Below are positions 41,980 through 50,353 of a stretch of 60,020 nt of DNA, piece by piece (the stretch's first letter is position 1; each line of letters opens with the position of its first letter). The position numbers were made by a program, and so were the translations under genes. A model generated the notes under the pieces. That model did not search any database. It was not told where the DNA came from and saw nothing but the letters and a program-made list of their open reading frames with translations. The stretch is from Archaeoglobi archaeon JdFR-42. Its GTDB lineage: Archaea; Halobacteriota; Archaeoglobi; Archaeoglobales; JdFR-42. Location of the stretch: positions 1 through 60,020 of the forward strand of contig MTND01000010.1 in assembly GCA_002010305.1 (NCBI GenBank), written 5' to 3'.

Positions 41980-42833
41980 GATCCATAGGATTTGTGAAAA
42001 AAACCAATACCACTACTATAATCGAGATCCTAGAAGAGTATGCTGATGGTCTGGAAGGAGTGGAAAAGAAAAAACATTTATGGGTGCTGTATGAGTTCCA
42101 TCTCGCATCAGAAAAGACTAAAATACATCCTCTGGGATGTGATGATCTTCCAGAAATAGGAGTATTTGCATCCAGGAGTCCTAGCAGACCCAATAGGATT
42201 GGAATGAGTCTCGTCACCCTCGTAAAAAGAGAAGGGAACATGTTATATGTGAAGGGTTTAGATGCTTTACCTGAAACCCCTATACTGGACATAAAGCCAT
42301 TTGCAGGAGTGTATGACATGCCTTACGGAGCTGTATTACCAAAGCAGGAGATTTTCAGACGAATAAAGAAAGATGATCTGGTAAAAGACTATTTAGATCT
42401 GGAGGTTCAGTTACAAGCCAGCGGGTTTGACCTAACTCTCAGAGAGATTCACAAATTGGATGGAAATGGTACTGTGGATTTCGATAATTCTTCTAGAGTT
42501 ATTGCTTCCTCCTTTCATATCCCTTTTGAAGACGATACTATGTTCCTTCCAGCTGGATATTACAAGGTGATTTACAATGAAGTTGTGAAGATACCAAGGG
42601 ATATTATGGCCCTCGGGAGACCAAGGAGTAGCCTGATAAGAAACGGAGCTACCATTCTCACGGCAGTCTGGGACCCTGGATATGAGGGTAGGAGTGAAAG
42701 TGGTCTGGTGGTGTATAATCCGAGAGGGATTCGATTGAAAAGAAATGCCCGGATACTACAACTTGTGTTTTTTAAACTGACTGAAGAAACTGAAGAAGAG
42801 TATAATGGTTTGTTCAGAGGGGAGAACATATAA
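41976..42833 (+). CDS. Fusion of TrmO (tRNA m6t6A37 methyltransferase) and dUTPase/dCTP-deaminase-like domain
   Basis: Residues 1-118 are a TrmO/TsaA domain: SIGFVKKTNTTTIIEILEEY, KHLWVLYEFH, GVFASRSPSRPNRIGMSLV (about 64) and ILDIKPFAGVYD. TrmO methylates N6 of t6A37. Residues 120-285 are a dUTPase/dCTP deaminase fold: ASGFDLTLREIHKLDG (about 148), GYYKVIYNEVVKIPRDIMAL, GRPRSSLIRNGATILTAVWD then PGYEG (about 211-235). Both are normally separate proteins, one for tRNA modification and one for nucleotide clean-up. The junction is in frame with no extra stop. It is the last gene of the NIF3 operon. Confidence 0.85.
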   Translation: MRSIGFVKKTNTTTIIEILEEYADGLEGVEKKKHLWVLYEFHLASEKTKIHPLGCDDLPEIGVFASRSPSRPNRIGMSLVTLVKREGNMLYVKGLDALPETPILDIKPFAGVYDMPYGAVLPKQEIFRRIKKDDLVKDYLDLEVQLQASGFDLTLREIHKLDGNGTVDFDNSSRVIASSFHIPFEDDTMFLPAGYYKVIYNEVVKIPRDIMALGRPRSSLIRNGATILTAVWDPGYEGRSESGLVVYNPRGIRLKRNARILQLVFFKLTEETEEEYNGLFRGENI

Positions 42834-43013
42834 TCTTTGAGGGGCTTTATTCATTTCATTGACCAAAATTTCTTATAATCACCGACTCCCAATTTATTTC
42901 TTTAACCCGTTTTTTTAAACCCGTTTTTAGCCCTTCATATTCAGGGATACTCCTGTACATTTACAACAATTCCTCTCTAACTTCCTTTGAACATTTAATA
43001 CCCATATCACACT

Positions 43014-44168
43014 CTATTTATCGAGCCTGTAAATATCCTTGGCGTTTTCATAACCTACCTTACGAGCGAGTTCCAGAGGAAGATTGGATAGGAATCTCAC
43101 CGTTCTTTCTACACTGTAAGGACCAATCCTTTTACGAATCTTTGGTGTAACATAAAACTGATCACTACCTAAAATAAAGCGATCTGAGAATGTACTTATC
43201 AACTTGAGCCATTCCGCCTTTATTCTCCCCTCGTTATCTAGAGGATAATTCTTAGGCCGTCCATTCTGAATAATCTTAATGCTCATATAAAGATTCGGAT
43301 GTCTACTCAACAGTTCACCACAGAGCTCAACACTCCGATATCCCGTGTTATCCCAACCTGCATGTGACCAGATTATCTTCGCCTTCCGATTATAATCCAA
43401 TAACCGTTCAAAAGCCACAATATTCGGATGTAATACTTCTGGGTTCGGTGGGGAACTGAACTTAATAGGTAGGGGCATCTCTTCTAGAACTGCCTCCATA
43501 TGAATAACGATTGGAACATCATGACTGGCAGCTATGTCAGTAAGCAGCAAAAAAAGGGAATGATCAGGCGGAGCGGATTCATAAGGATGTTTGGGAAAGA
43601 AGGATAGGTGTTCAGCGGTCATTTCTCCAAATCCAATAGCTCCTTTTGCAAGAACTTCTTGAGCCTTTTCCTCAAATTTTTTTCGCAGGTCTGACTTTAC
43701 CTCTTCACCATAGACAGTTTGTTGAATCATAGGATTTAGTGTTCCTCCACCACCAAGACGGGCGAAACGATCAGGGTATTTTCTTACAGTATCGATGAAA
43801 TCGTCAACATCATATTTATTTGGATGCTCAGGAGGGAACGGTTGGGGCATGACTAGCGTTTTGTTGATACTCAATTTGTCCATCGTGGCTAGGGCTATAT
43901 GAGCTGCACCATCATAATCTACTATAACTTCTGAATGATGTTGAATACGGCCTATCAGATGAGCGTGGGCATCGATGACCAATTCTGGCATATCGTTTTG
44001 ATCCTGGAAATTCTGATTGGTCTGGATATTCAAAGGGGTAGCTGGCTTTGGTGAAGGATATTCAGTAGAAGTTGGTTTCTCAGCACATCCACTCAGAATA
44101 AAGGGGCTTGCCGCAGATATGTAGCCTGCCTTCTTCAGGAATTCTCGTCGGTACATCTCTTTATCCAT
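43014..44168 (-). CDS. Tat-exported lipoprotein amidohydrolase (amidohydrolase 2 family)
   Basis: The 384-residue protein begins with a twin-arginine signal (YRREFLKKAGYISAASPFIL) ending in a lipobox LSGC, then a Thr/Pro-rich linker. The mature part is an amidohydrolase-2 TIM barrel: VIDAHAHLIG (about residue 64), LGGGGTLNPM, FGEMTAEHLS, VPIVIHMEAVLEEMPLP (about 218), IIWSHAGWDN (about 264) and ILGSDQFYV (about 335). These supply His and Asp metal ligands. Such enzymes hydrolyse or decarboxylate cyclic or amide compounds. An outside-facing lipoprotein version is unusual for archaea. It has no operon partner. Confidence 0.84.
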   Translation of the reverse strand: MDKEMYRREFLKKAGYISAASPFILSGCAEKPTSTEYPSPKPATPLNIQTNQNFQDQNDMPELVIDAHAHLIGRIQHHSEVIVDYDGAAHIALATMDKLSINKTLVMPQPFPPEHPNKYDVDDFIDTVRKYPDRFARLGGGGTLNPMIQQTVYGEEVKSDLRKKFEEKAQEVLAKGAIGFGEMTAEHLSFFPKHPYESAPPDHSLFLLLTDIAASHDVPIVIHMEAVLEEMPLPIKFSSPPNPEVLHPNIVAFERLLDYNRKAKIIWSHAGWDNTGYRSVELCGELLSRHPNLYMSIKIIQNGRPKNYPLDNEGRIKAEWLKLISTFSDRFILGSDQFYVTPKIRKRIGPYSVERTVRFLSNLPLELARKVGYENAKDIYRLDK

Positions 44169-44446
44169 TCTATTCTACTAGTTTGTCCATATCACTCCCT
44201 TCTGAAAGTTAAAATGAAATTTTATTAAATTAAATTGGATTTGGATATATGCCCTCTAATGTATTTAGAAATTAAAAAATTTCGCTAAAAAACAATATGG
44301 TTAACAGGAGAAACGTTGGAAATGTACAGACATTACCAAAAAGATTCAGTTTTTAGATCACAATTGGTATAAAATACAACAAAAAATAATTCAACAAATG
44401 ATCAATAGGGTTGCTAAAAGAGCAGGAATAAAGAAGACAATATCCT

Positions 44447-45241
44447 TCACACTCGTTCCTGTGTATCCACCGCTTGGATGAACTCTTTTAAAAGCTGTTT
44501 CTCAAACTTTACTTTATTGAATTCCTTTACACCCTCTGAAGTAATAACGAAGGATCTCCATCTGGTGTCATGCCATACTCCCCTCATCTTCCTAACTCTT
44601 AATTGTTTCAATAGAATTCCCTTTTCCATCAAAACAGGATCATATCTGATATCAATGAGCCCGTCCATTATGTAATCAAGTATGGAGGAAAACTCCTCAA
44701 GGGGTCTGATACCATAGTGATGGGATGCGAGGAATGTAACTCCATGCTCTTTAGGGCCAATGGCTCTCCATGTTTTTATATGATCCAGAAGCATTGGTGC
44801 TCCACAAAGGGTCATAATCTCCGTCAGGGAGTCAAAAATCACCAAACCTTTGTTAGCCATGTTAAAGTTGTCTATATACATATTCAGTTTTTTCGTCAAG
44901 CTATTCAGATCGTTAGGATCAATAATAGGAAACCTCCTTCCTTTGAGATGATTTTTTGCTCTGTAACTGAACCCGTCCACAAATATGATCCTTTCCTCCA
45001 CATCTCCTTCTACATCAAATCCAAGGGATCGCATGTTGTCCAGGATGGAATCAGGAGAATCATCAAGACATATATACAGAACCTTGTCTCCCTTTTTTAA
45101 TCTCTGGTAAGCGGCTTCTTGAAGGATTACAGATTTACCGGTTCCCCCTTCACCTGAAATAAGAACAAAGGAACTTCTCGGAAACCCGTTTGGGAGAACA
45201 GCATCCAGCACTTGAATACCAAATTTGATGAGGTCAGACAT
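44447..45241 (-). CDS. KaiC/RAD55-like ATPase
   Basis: The 264-residue protein has a single RecA-type domain: Walker A LISGEGGTGKSVILQEAAYQ (about residue 28), VLYICLDDSPDSILDNMRSL (about 55), and Walker B GLVIFDSLTEIM (about 131). It has one KaiC domain, as in archaeal RAD55 or FlaH/GvpD-like regulators of signalling. The C-terminal lysine-rich tail is unlike FlaH. No chemotaxis or archaellum gene is close. It lies 54 bases downstream of the radical-SAM/HhH gene on the same strand and may share its transcript. Confidence 0.82.
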   Translation of the reverse strand: MSDLIKFGIQVLDAVLPNGFPRSSFVLISGEGGTGKSVILQEAAYQRLKKGDKVLYICLDDSPDSILDNMRSLGFDVEGDVEERIIFVDGFSYRAKNHLKGRRFPIIDPNDLNSLTKKLNMYIDNFNMANKGLVIFDSLTEIMTLCGAPMLLDHIKTWRAIGPKEHGVTFLASHHYGIRPLEEFSSILDYIMDGLIDIRYDPVLMEKGILLKQLRVRKMRGVWHDTRWRSFVITSEGVKEFNKVKFEKQLLKEFIQAVDTQERV

Positions 45242-45295
45242 AAGCAGCCATTTCCCTTTAAATTATTAATAACTGACGGATTTATATTGAAGGAG

Positions 45296-46930
45296 TCATA
45301 TTGAAATATACTCTTTGAGTAAATCATGCACTTCCTTTCCAACCTTGCTTGCTATCTCACTAGCGTTATTAAAAGGCCTTGCCCTTACAATTCTAGCAGC
45401 TCTTCTCGAACCTATACCCGGAATTTCTTTCAGAACACTATAAGGCGCAGTATTTATGTCAAAGGGGTAGGGCAAAGCAGAGACGGACCTCGGTCCATGG
45501 TCCATTACAATAACATCCATTATCGAACCAACTTCATAAACCCCTGGAATTCCTACCAGAACTGGGTAGGTTCCCAGCTGTCTCCCAAAAGCAGTATTTC
45601 CTCGCTGAATTTCTACCATCACATCCTTTAGGATTCTTCCTTTTGGGATAACTTTCCGGAGCATGGGTAAATCAACATCCCTCCGTATCTTTTCCTTATA
45701 TTCTCTGAACAGCCTTTTATGCCTGATTACATTTTTATATCCAAATCGTTCCATGGGAGTATTTCTAAGCACAGCCACCTGTCGCAGGTTTATTCGACGA
45801 ACCAATAATCCAGAATCCAGTATATCCTTCAAAAACTGGTAATTCAACTTAAAAGTGGATTCACTCTCACCCTTAAGACCAAAAACAAAATTCAACCCAG
45901 GTAGCAATTCAGGAAGTCCATTTTCTCCCACTCTGTTTCCCACTTCATTAATAAGACGTATAGCCTCAAACACATCTTCCGGATCAGCCAGTAATCCGTT
46001 TTTTCTTATCACAACGGGATCTGCAGATTCCATTCCGAAGGCTGCTACGTCTCCTGAAGTGTGATATTTAATTAAGATGGTAGCAAGTTTCTTACTTTCT
46101 TCCGGATGTTCAGCGATAACCTTTGGATTGACGTTATCGATATGCAGAGTTTTCAGATCTGGAGCTACAAACCGGATTTTTTCAAGCAATTCTTTTATGG
46201 CCATGGGATCAGGTCTGGGTATATCTCCTCTAAAATCACCATACAGGGTAAAAAAGTCGGACTGGTTACCAAGCCTGAAATGCTTAACTCCACACTCATA
46301 AAGAGCTTGAATTTCCTTAACAATTCCTTCAATACTCCTGAACTCCGGAAATCCGTAAAACCGTTCGGTGCAAAAAGAGCATTTTGCCCAGAAACACCCT
46401 TTATAGGTCTCTATCTCACATATTACGTTGGGAAACATGGGGTGCTGTCTCACAATCTCTGCACCTGCTACACTAAATGAGTTTATCATATTTCTTCCTG
46501 CCTCTAGTGACTTCCTTCCACCAAGGACTTCATACAATTCCCGTTCAAATTCTGGAGAGAAGATCTGATCGTACACTTCTTCAAAAACACCTCTATGTTT
46601 CCCATCCAGTTCCCAATATACGGGCCCTATGAGAAACTTTTTCCCAGATGGTAAACGAAAGAACTCTAAAAGCTCTCTTTTACTCGCCGGCCTGCCTGCT
46701 AGATATTTTCCCGGTACAAGGGTGCCTGCTATAACCAGTAGTAGATCATATTTCTCCAGCACTTTTTGGTTCTTTCTCACGTCTTCGATGGTGTAATAAC
46801 CCGGTAAAGTGCCCAATGTTTCTCTGACTACGCCTGCTGCATACCGTATATATGGAGAAATGTAAGGGGGAACCCCAAGACAGGAAGGCTCATCTACATA
46901 CCCATCTATAATAGCTACCTTCACCATCAA
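45296..46930 (-). CDS. Radical SAM protein with C-terminal helix-hairpin-helix (COG1031-like)
   Basis: The 544-residue protein resembles COG1031, a mainly archaeal radical-SAM family of unknown role. The N-terminal 150 residues form a cobalamin-domain-like fold. The cluster-binding motif reads CFWAKCSFC (about residue 182), that is C-x4-C-x2-C, one residue longer than normal. GMESADPVVIRKNGLL (about 298) and GLNFVFGLKGESE follow. The C-terminus is a HhH DNA-binding-like domain (LKEIPGIGSRRAARIVRARP, about 500-520). DNA or RNA modification is the inferred job. Its start overlaps the HTH regulator gene. Confidence 0.82.
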   Translation of the reverse strand: MMVKVAIIDGYVDEPSCLGVPPYISPYIRYAAGVVRETLGTLPGYYTIEDVRKNQKVLEKYDLLLVIAGTLVPGKYLAGRPASKRELLEFFRLPSGKKFLIGPVYWELDGKHRGVFEEVYDQIFSPEFERELYEVLGGRKSLEAGRNMINSFSVAGAEIVRQHPMFPNVICEIETYKGCFWAKCSFCTERFYGFPEFRSIEGIVKEIQALYECGVKHFRLGNQSDFFTLYGDFRGDIPRPDPMAIKELLEKIRFVAPDLKTLHIDNVNPKVIAEHPEESKKLATILIKYHTSGDVAAFGMESADPVVIRKNGLLADPEDVFEAIRLINEVGNRVGENGLPELLPGLNFVFGLKGESESTFKLNYQFLKDILDSGLLVRRINLRQVAVLRNTPMERFGYKNVIRHKRLFREYKEKIRRDVDLPMLRKVIPKGRILKDVMVEIQRGNTAFGRQLGTYPVLVGIPGVYEVGSIMDVIVMDHGPRSVSALPYPFDINTAPYSVLKEIPGIGSRRAARIVRARPFNNASEIASKVGKEVHDLLKEYISI

Positions 46931-47460
46931 GACCTGTCTTTTTCCTTAAAGTCGTTAATATAATCATCAAAGACCTTTTCATCCAGATCGAATTTCAGGA
47001 CTCTGTAAAGAACGTTGATATTCAGTTCGTCTATTAGTTTTCCATGTTCTTTGAGCAAATTATGGGACCATTTAGACATTTCCTCAAAAGTCCTGAAGAT
47101 CATAATCATTTTCCATCGGTATACTCCATCAGTGATAAAAAACAGCAGAGTATGGGGGTCATTAAGAATATACTCAAGGGTCCCTCTCCATTCGTCCTTG
47201 AAATGCTCATTGTTAAAACTGATTTCCAGAAGGAAAAAGGTAAACATATTTTCGTTGGGAATTATGCTCTCCCTGAACACTTTGCGCTCTTTCATTTCTC
47301 TAAGAATTTCAGAGATACGGGTGTGACTCAGGGAAATATCATATTTTTCTTTTAGAACCTTGCTCAACTCTCTAGTAGATGCATTGGGCTTGGCGACCTT
47401 TTCTTTCAACAGAGCTACTTCCACAAATCGCATTTCATTGTGAGTGCTTTTTTGAGTCAT
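46927..47460 (-). CDS. Winged-helix transcriptional regulator
   Basis: The protein of about 177 residues has an N-terminal winged helix (FVEVALLKEKVAKPNASTRE, then LSKVLKEKYDISLSHTRISE) and a C-terminal ligand-binding-like half (LEYILNDPHTLLFFITDGVY). ATG47460 is chosen since a GATATATATG box (47493-47484) lies about 27 bases upstream. Other starts at 47469 and 47505 are too near or before it. The stop overlaps the ATG of the radical-SAM/HhH gene (ATGA), so it likely controls its own operon with that enzyme. Confidence 0.75.
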   Translation of the reverse strand: MTQKSTHNEMRFVEVALLKEKVAKPNASTRELSKVLKEKYDISLSHTRISEILREMKERKVFRESIIPNENMFTFFLLEISFNNEHFKDEWRGTLEYILNDPHTLLFFITDGVYRWKMIMIFRTFEEMSKWSHNLLKEHGKLIDELNINVLYRVLKFDLDEKVFDDYINDFKEKDRS

Positions 47461-47497
47461 CAATCTCATATTGTAAAGAGGACATATATATCTATTT

Positions 47498-47914
47498 TTA
47501 CACATTCATGACTTTATGAGTATATAACCTGTTTTTGTCAACAATATGATATACTTTCATACCCCTTCTCACAAGAGAGTCAGCTATATATCTCCTATGA
47601 CACCTGAACCACAGTTTTTCAGCACACATAATTGCAATTACATTCCTCCTCGCTATGTGTATTAACCTCTCTATCGCTTCAGAATAATCTTCAGAAGTAA
47701 CATAGGCAGCATATCCTCCTTTCCTGAAACCTCCAAGATCCTCAAACCACTCATAACTAATACCACCATATTCTTTAAGGGTTCTTTCAAGGCTATTCTT
47801 ATTGTATTCTTCTCTCTTGCTCTTGGGAAAGCGTCTAACATCTACTAATAGCTCTATACCATGGATCGAAAGAATTTCAATGAAATCCTCTATAGTTCTA
47901 GTAGAATAGCCCAC
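47498..47914 (-). CDS. DUF488 family protein
   Basis: The 138-residue protein matches DUF488: VGYSTRTIEDFIEIL, LLVDVRRFPKSKREEYNK (about residue 23), YGGISYEWFEDLGGFRKG, and the conserved IAIMCAEKLWFRCHRRYIAD (about 93) with Cys and His. Its function is unknown; structures suggest a small nucleotide or redox site. The first standard start is GTG47914, eight bases after the radical-SAM gene stop. The family N-terminus usually has four more residues (x-I-Y-T); the codons GTA-ATC-TAT-ACT that would supply them are present upstream without a standard start. Confidence 0.83.
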   Translation of the reverse strand: MGYSTRTIEDFIEILSIHGIELLVDVRRFPKSKREEYNKNSLERTLKEYGGISYEWFEDLGGFRKGGYAAYVTSEDYSEAIERLIHIARRNVIAIMCAEKLWFRCHRRYIADSLVRRGMKVYHIVDKNRLYTHKVMNV

Positions 47915-47922
47915 AGTATAGA

Positions 47923-49392
47923 TTACTGGACGGGAATTCCATATTTCCGGAATAGGCGTTCCACTCCCCTGAAAAATAATTTAAAGCCCATTTTGAGGAT
48001 AGGAGAATACCACATACCATCAAAATATTCTCTAGTAATATCCTTAGCCCATCTCATATCATGCTTCAGACAAATCTTCAATAACTCAATATGCTCTTCT
48101 CTGATGTCTCTCGCCAAGAACCAGTCGTTCTTTTTCAGAAGACCCAGAGGTACAAAAAACAGAGGGACTATCAGGCTCCGATAGTCTCTCAGATTCTCTA
48201 CTAGTTCAATAGTTTTCAGGATGTCTTCTTCAGTTTCTTCTGGTAATCCCACTATTAATGTTGCCGCTGGTATCATTCTGCAATCGTGCATTATACCAAA
48301 GGCTTCTCCCACCAGTTCTGGCCACCTAGAAACATCAAAAGGTCTAGCTTTGTTTTTCATAATGATCTCAGCAAGTCTTACAGATCCAGTCTCTATACCC
48401 ACTTCCGCCCCCCAAAAAGGCTGAGAACTCAGAATTGTATCAGCCAGAACAGGCATAAGATTCTTCAGATACACCACACTTGCAAGGGAGACATGACTTA
48501 AAGCAAGCTTGGAATAGTGAGATGAAGCAAGAGATATAAGATCAAAAATTTTATTTTCATTTGGTATAAAACTCTTTGAGCCATAGAGAAACACATCGTC
48601 AGAATGAAGAATTCCTACCTTAATGCCAGATCTGACATTAACCTCTATTTCCCTCCTAATTTTCTCTAAAGGATACCATCGTATGGGTTTTCTCGTTACG
48701 CTACAAAAACTGCATCCTTTTGGACAGCCTCGACCTATCTCAACAAGTCCATTGATTGAAGGATTTTTAATTTCTGGGATTTCATCCACTGTAGGGTAAT
48801 AGTCATCTCCATTAACAAATTTTGGAAGCTCTTCTCCTTCTAAAGCCCGTTTAACAAGATTACTGATCACATTTTCTGCTTCACCTTCTACCACACAGTC
48901 AATTCCGAATTTTTCCAGATAACTTTCTCTGACTTTGAACTGCCATGTACCTGGACCGCCAACAATAACCCTTACCCCATTCTTCTTCGCTTTCCTCATA
49001 TCAGGACTGGTCATAAATCGCTTAAATGAGACTGCATTCATAGGCTCTTTTTTGAGAAGACTTGCAAAGGTTGTAGAAGGGGGTCCAAGCCCCAGATAAT
49101 CATGTCCGGTTATTAGCATCACTTTCATATCATCTGTATACTTACCAATAGAGTGAGGTGGGATGGTTACTACATCAAAACCATCTTCCATCAGTTTAGC
49201 TTCGATTTTTCTAAGACCATAGGGGGCCTGAGGGGCAACCCCATTCAATCCTTTCATTTTTGGGAAAAAAAGCCATGAAAAAATGAATTCAGGGACTCCC
49301 ACAGCAGGAGATGTGGCTCCAAATCCAAGAAATTCCCTACCATGATAGTCGCTCATCATGGTTCTGTCGGCAGTAAGTACTATTTCCGCCAT
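47923..49392 (-). CDS. B12-binding-domain radical SAM protein
   Basis: The 489-residue protein has an N-terminal cobalamin-binding-like fold (APQAPYGLRKIEAKLMEDGF, VMLITGHDYLGLGPP, VRVIVGGPGTWQF) and the radical-SAM motif CPKGCSFCS (C-x3-C-x2-C, about residue 228). EVGIETGSVRLAEIIMKNKA and AATLIVGLPEETEEDILKTI follow. Members carry out methylation or other carbon-radical steps. ATG49392 is chosen because GGGGGGATGAT lies just before it. It heads a minus-strand run with DUF488, the HTH gene and the second radical-SAM gene; the GbsR-like gene lies upstream. Confidence 0.85.
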   Translation of the reverse strand: MAEIVLTADRTMMSDYHGREFLGFGATSPAVGVPEFIFSWLFFPKMKGLNGVAPQAPYGLRKIEAKLMEDGFDVVTIPPHSIGKYTDDMKVMLITGHDYLGLGPPSTTFASLLKKEPMNAVSFKRFMTSPDMRKAKKNGVRVIVGGPGTWQFKVRESYLEKFGIDCVVEGEAENVISNLVKRALEGEELPKFVNGDDYYPTVDEIPEIKNPSINGLVEIGRGCPKGCSFCSVTRKPIRWYPLEKIRREIEVNVRSGIKVGILHSDDVFLYGSKSFIPNENKIFDLISLASSHYSKLALSHVSLASVVYLKNLMPVLADTILSSQPFWGAEVGIETGSVRLAEIIMKNKARPFDVSRWPELVGEAFGIMHDCRMIPAATLIVGLPEETEEDILKTIELVENLRDYRSLIVPLFFVPLGLLKKNDWFLARDIREEHIELLKICLKHDMRWAKDITREYFDGMWYSPILKMGFKLFFRGVERLFRKYGIPVQ

Positions 49393-49424
49393 ATCATCCC
49401 CCCAATCCATCAATTTGGTAATTA

Positions 49425-49850
49425 TTAGAGATTCAAGAGATCTTTAGATTTGGAAATACTTTCAAAGATGGTTTTAAGATTGGTATACGCCCCTATGTCT
49501 TTGTCTTTTAGTATTTCCATCTCCCTCTGGACTTCTTTTTCAAAAATTTCCAGTTCTTCTTTAATTCTCGCAAGAAACTTCGAGTATACACGTTTAATAT
49601 CATGTTCTAAAGTAAACAGAGCTTTTCTACCTTTTTTGGTCCTCTCGATAAAGCCTGCATTAACTAGTGATTCCAGACCCAAACTCACCAGAGAAAGACT
49701 GTACTCAGTCCTTTCAGCTATTTCTTTCATGGTCAGAGGTTTCTCTGCCAATAGAATCGTACTCATGATTCTACTATAACTGTCCTTTATTCCCAGCATC
49801 CGAAACAATCGGTATGCGCTATCGTGAAGGGTCCAGCTTACTGAATTCAC
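49425..49850 (-). CDS. GbsR/MarR-like winged-helix regulator
   Basis: The 141-residue protein has a winged helix (YSRIMSTILLAEKPLTMKEI, then AERTEYSLSLVSLGLESLVN, residues about 25-65), a wing (GFIERTKKGRKALFTL) and a long C-terminal helix (ARIKEELEIFEKEVQREMEI) typical of GbsR-like dimeric regulators. The downstream radical-SAM gene starts 32 bases after its stop, so it is the likely regulator of that cluster. The promoter region (49851-49900) is very AT-rich. Confidence 0.8.
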   Translation of the reverse strand: MNSVSWTLHDSAYRLFRMLGIKDSYSRIMSTILLAEKPLTMKEIAERTEYSLSLVSLGLESLVNAGFIERTKKGRKALFTLEHDIKRVYSKFLARIKEELEIFEKEVQREMEILKDKDIGAYTNLKTIFESISKSKDLLNL

Positions 49851-49937
49851 ATATTGCAGTAATTTTTAAAAAATTTAAAATTTTTGGTACTACTTATGAA
49901 CAGAACTTCTCAATGATACAACCTTCAACTTAATCCA

Positions 49938-50300
49938 CTAAAAAGTCAGTACAGTATTACTTTCCACAGCAATATCTATGAGGGTTGCTGCTCCAGATAT
50001 CTCCACACCTTCAATGAAATCTTCTTGAGAGAGCCCCTTATTTCTGACAGCATTTTCACACACCATGATTCTCACACCATGTTTAAGTACCTCATCCAGT
50101 CTCTGTTTAACGGTAGGCATACCCTCTTCGACGACTTCCTGCTCAGCTTTTCCTTTTACCATAACTTCTACTCCATCCTGAACACAGTACACTATGGTCT
50201 CAAAACCCATGGTGGCAGCAATGGATGCGAACATCAGACCAGATTTGACTTTTTGAGGTTCAGACATGCCAGATAGCAATACGATTATCACTTTGCCCAT
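49938..50300 (-). CDS. DsrE family protein
   Basis: The 120-residue protein matches DsrE/F: KVIIVLLSGMSEPQKVKSGL, MFASIAATMGFETIVYCVQD (about residue 23), then GVRIMVCENAVRNKGLSQED (about 75), where the Cys is at the usual DsrE site. Such proteins are small sulfur-carrier or persulfide-handling proteins. One conserved Cys is present. It is next to the beta-CASP nuclease gene on the same strand but with a 53-base gap. Its physiological partner is not visible. Confidence 0.84.
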   Translation of the reverse strand: MGKVIIVLLSGMSEPQKVKSGLMFASIAATMGFETIVYCVQDGVEVMVKGKAEQEVVEEGMPTVKQRLDEVLKHGVRIMVCENAVRNKGLSQEDFIEGVEISGAATLIDIAVESNTVLTF

Positions 50301-50353
50301 ACTTCATGCTCTCCTGATATTTTTAATTCCCAGAATAAAATTAAAACATGGAG

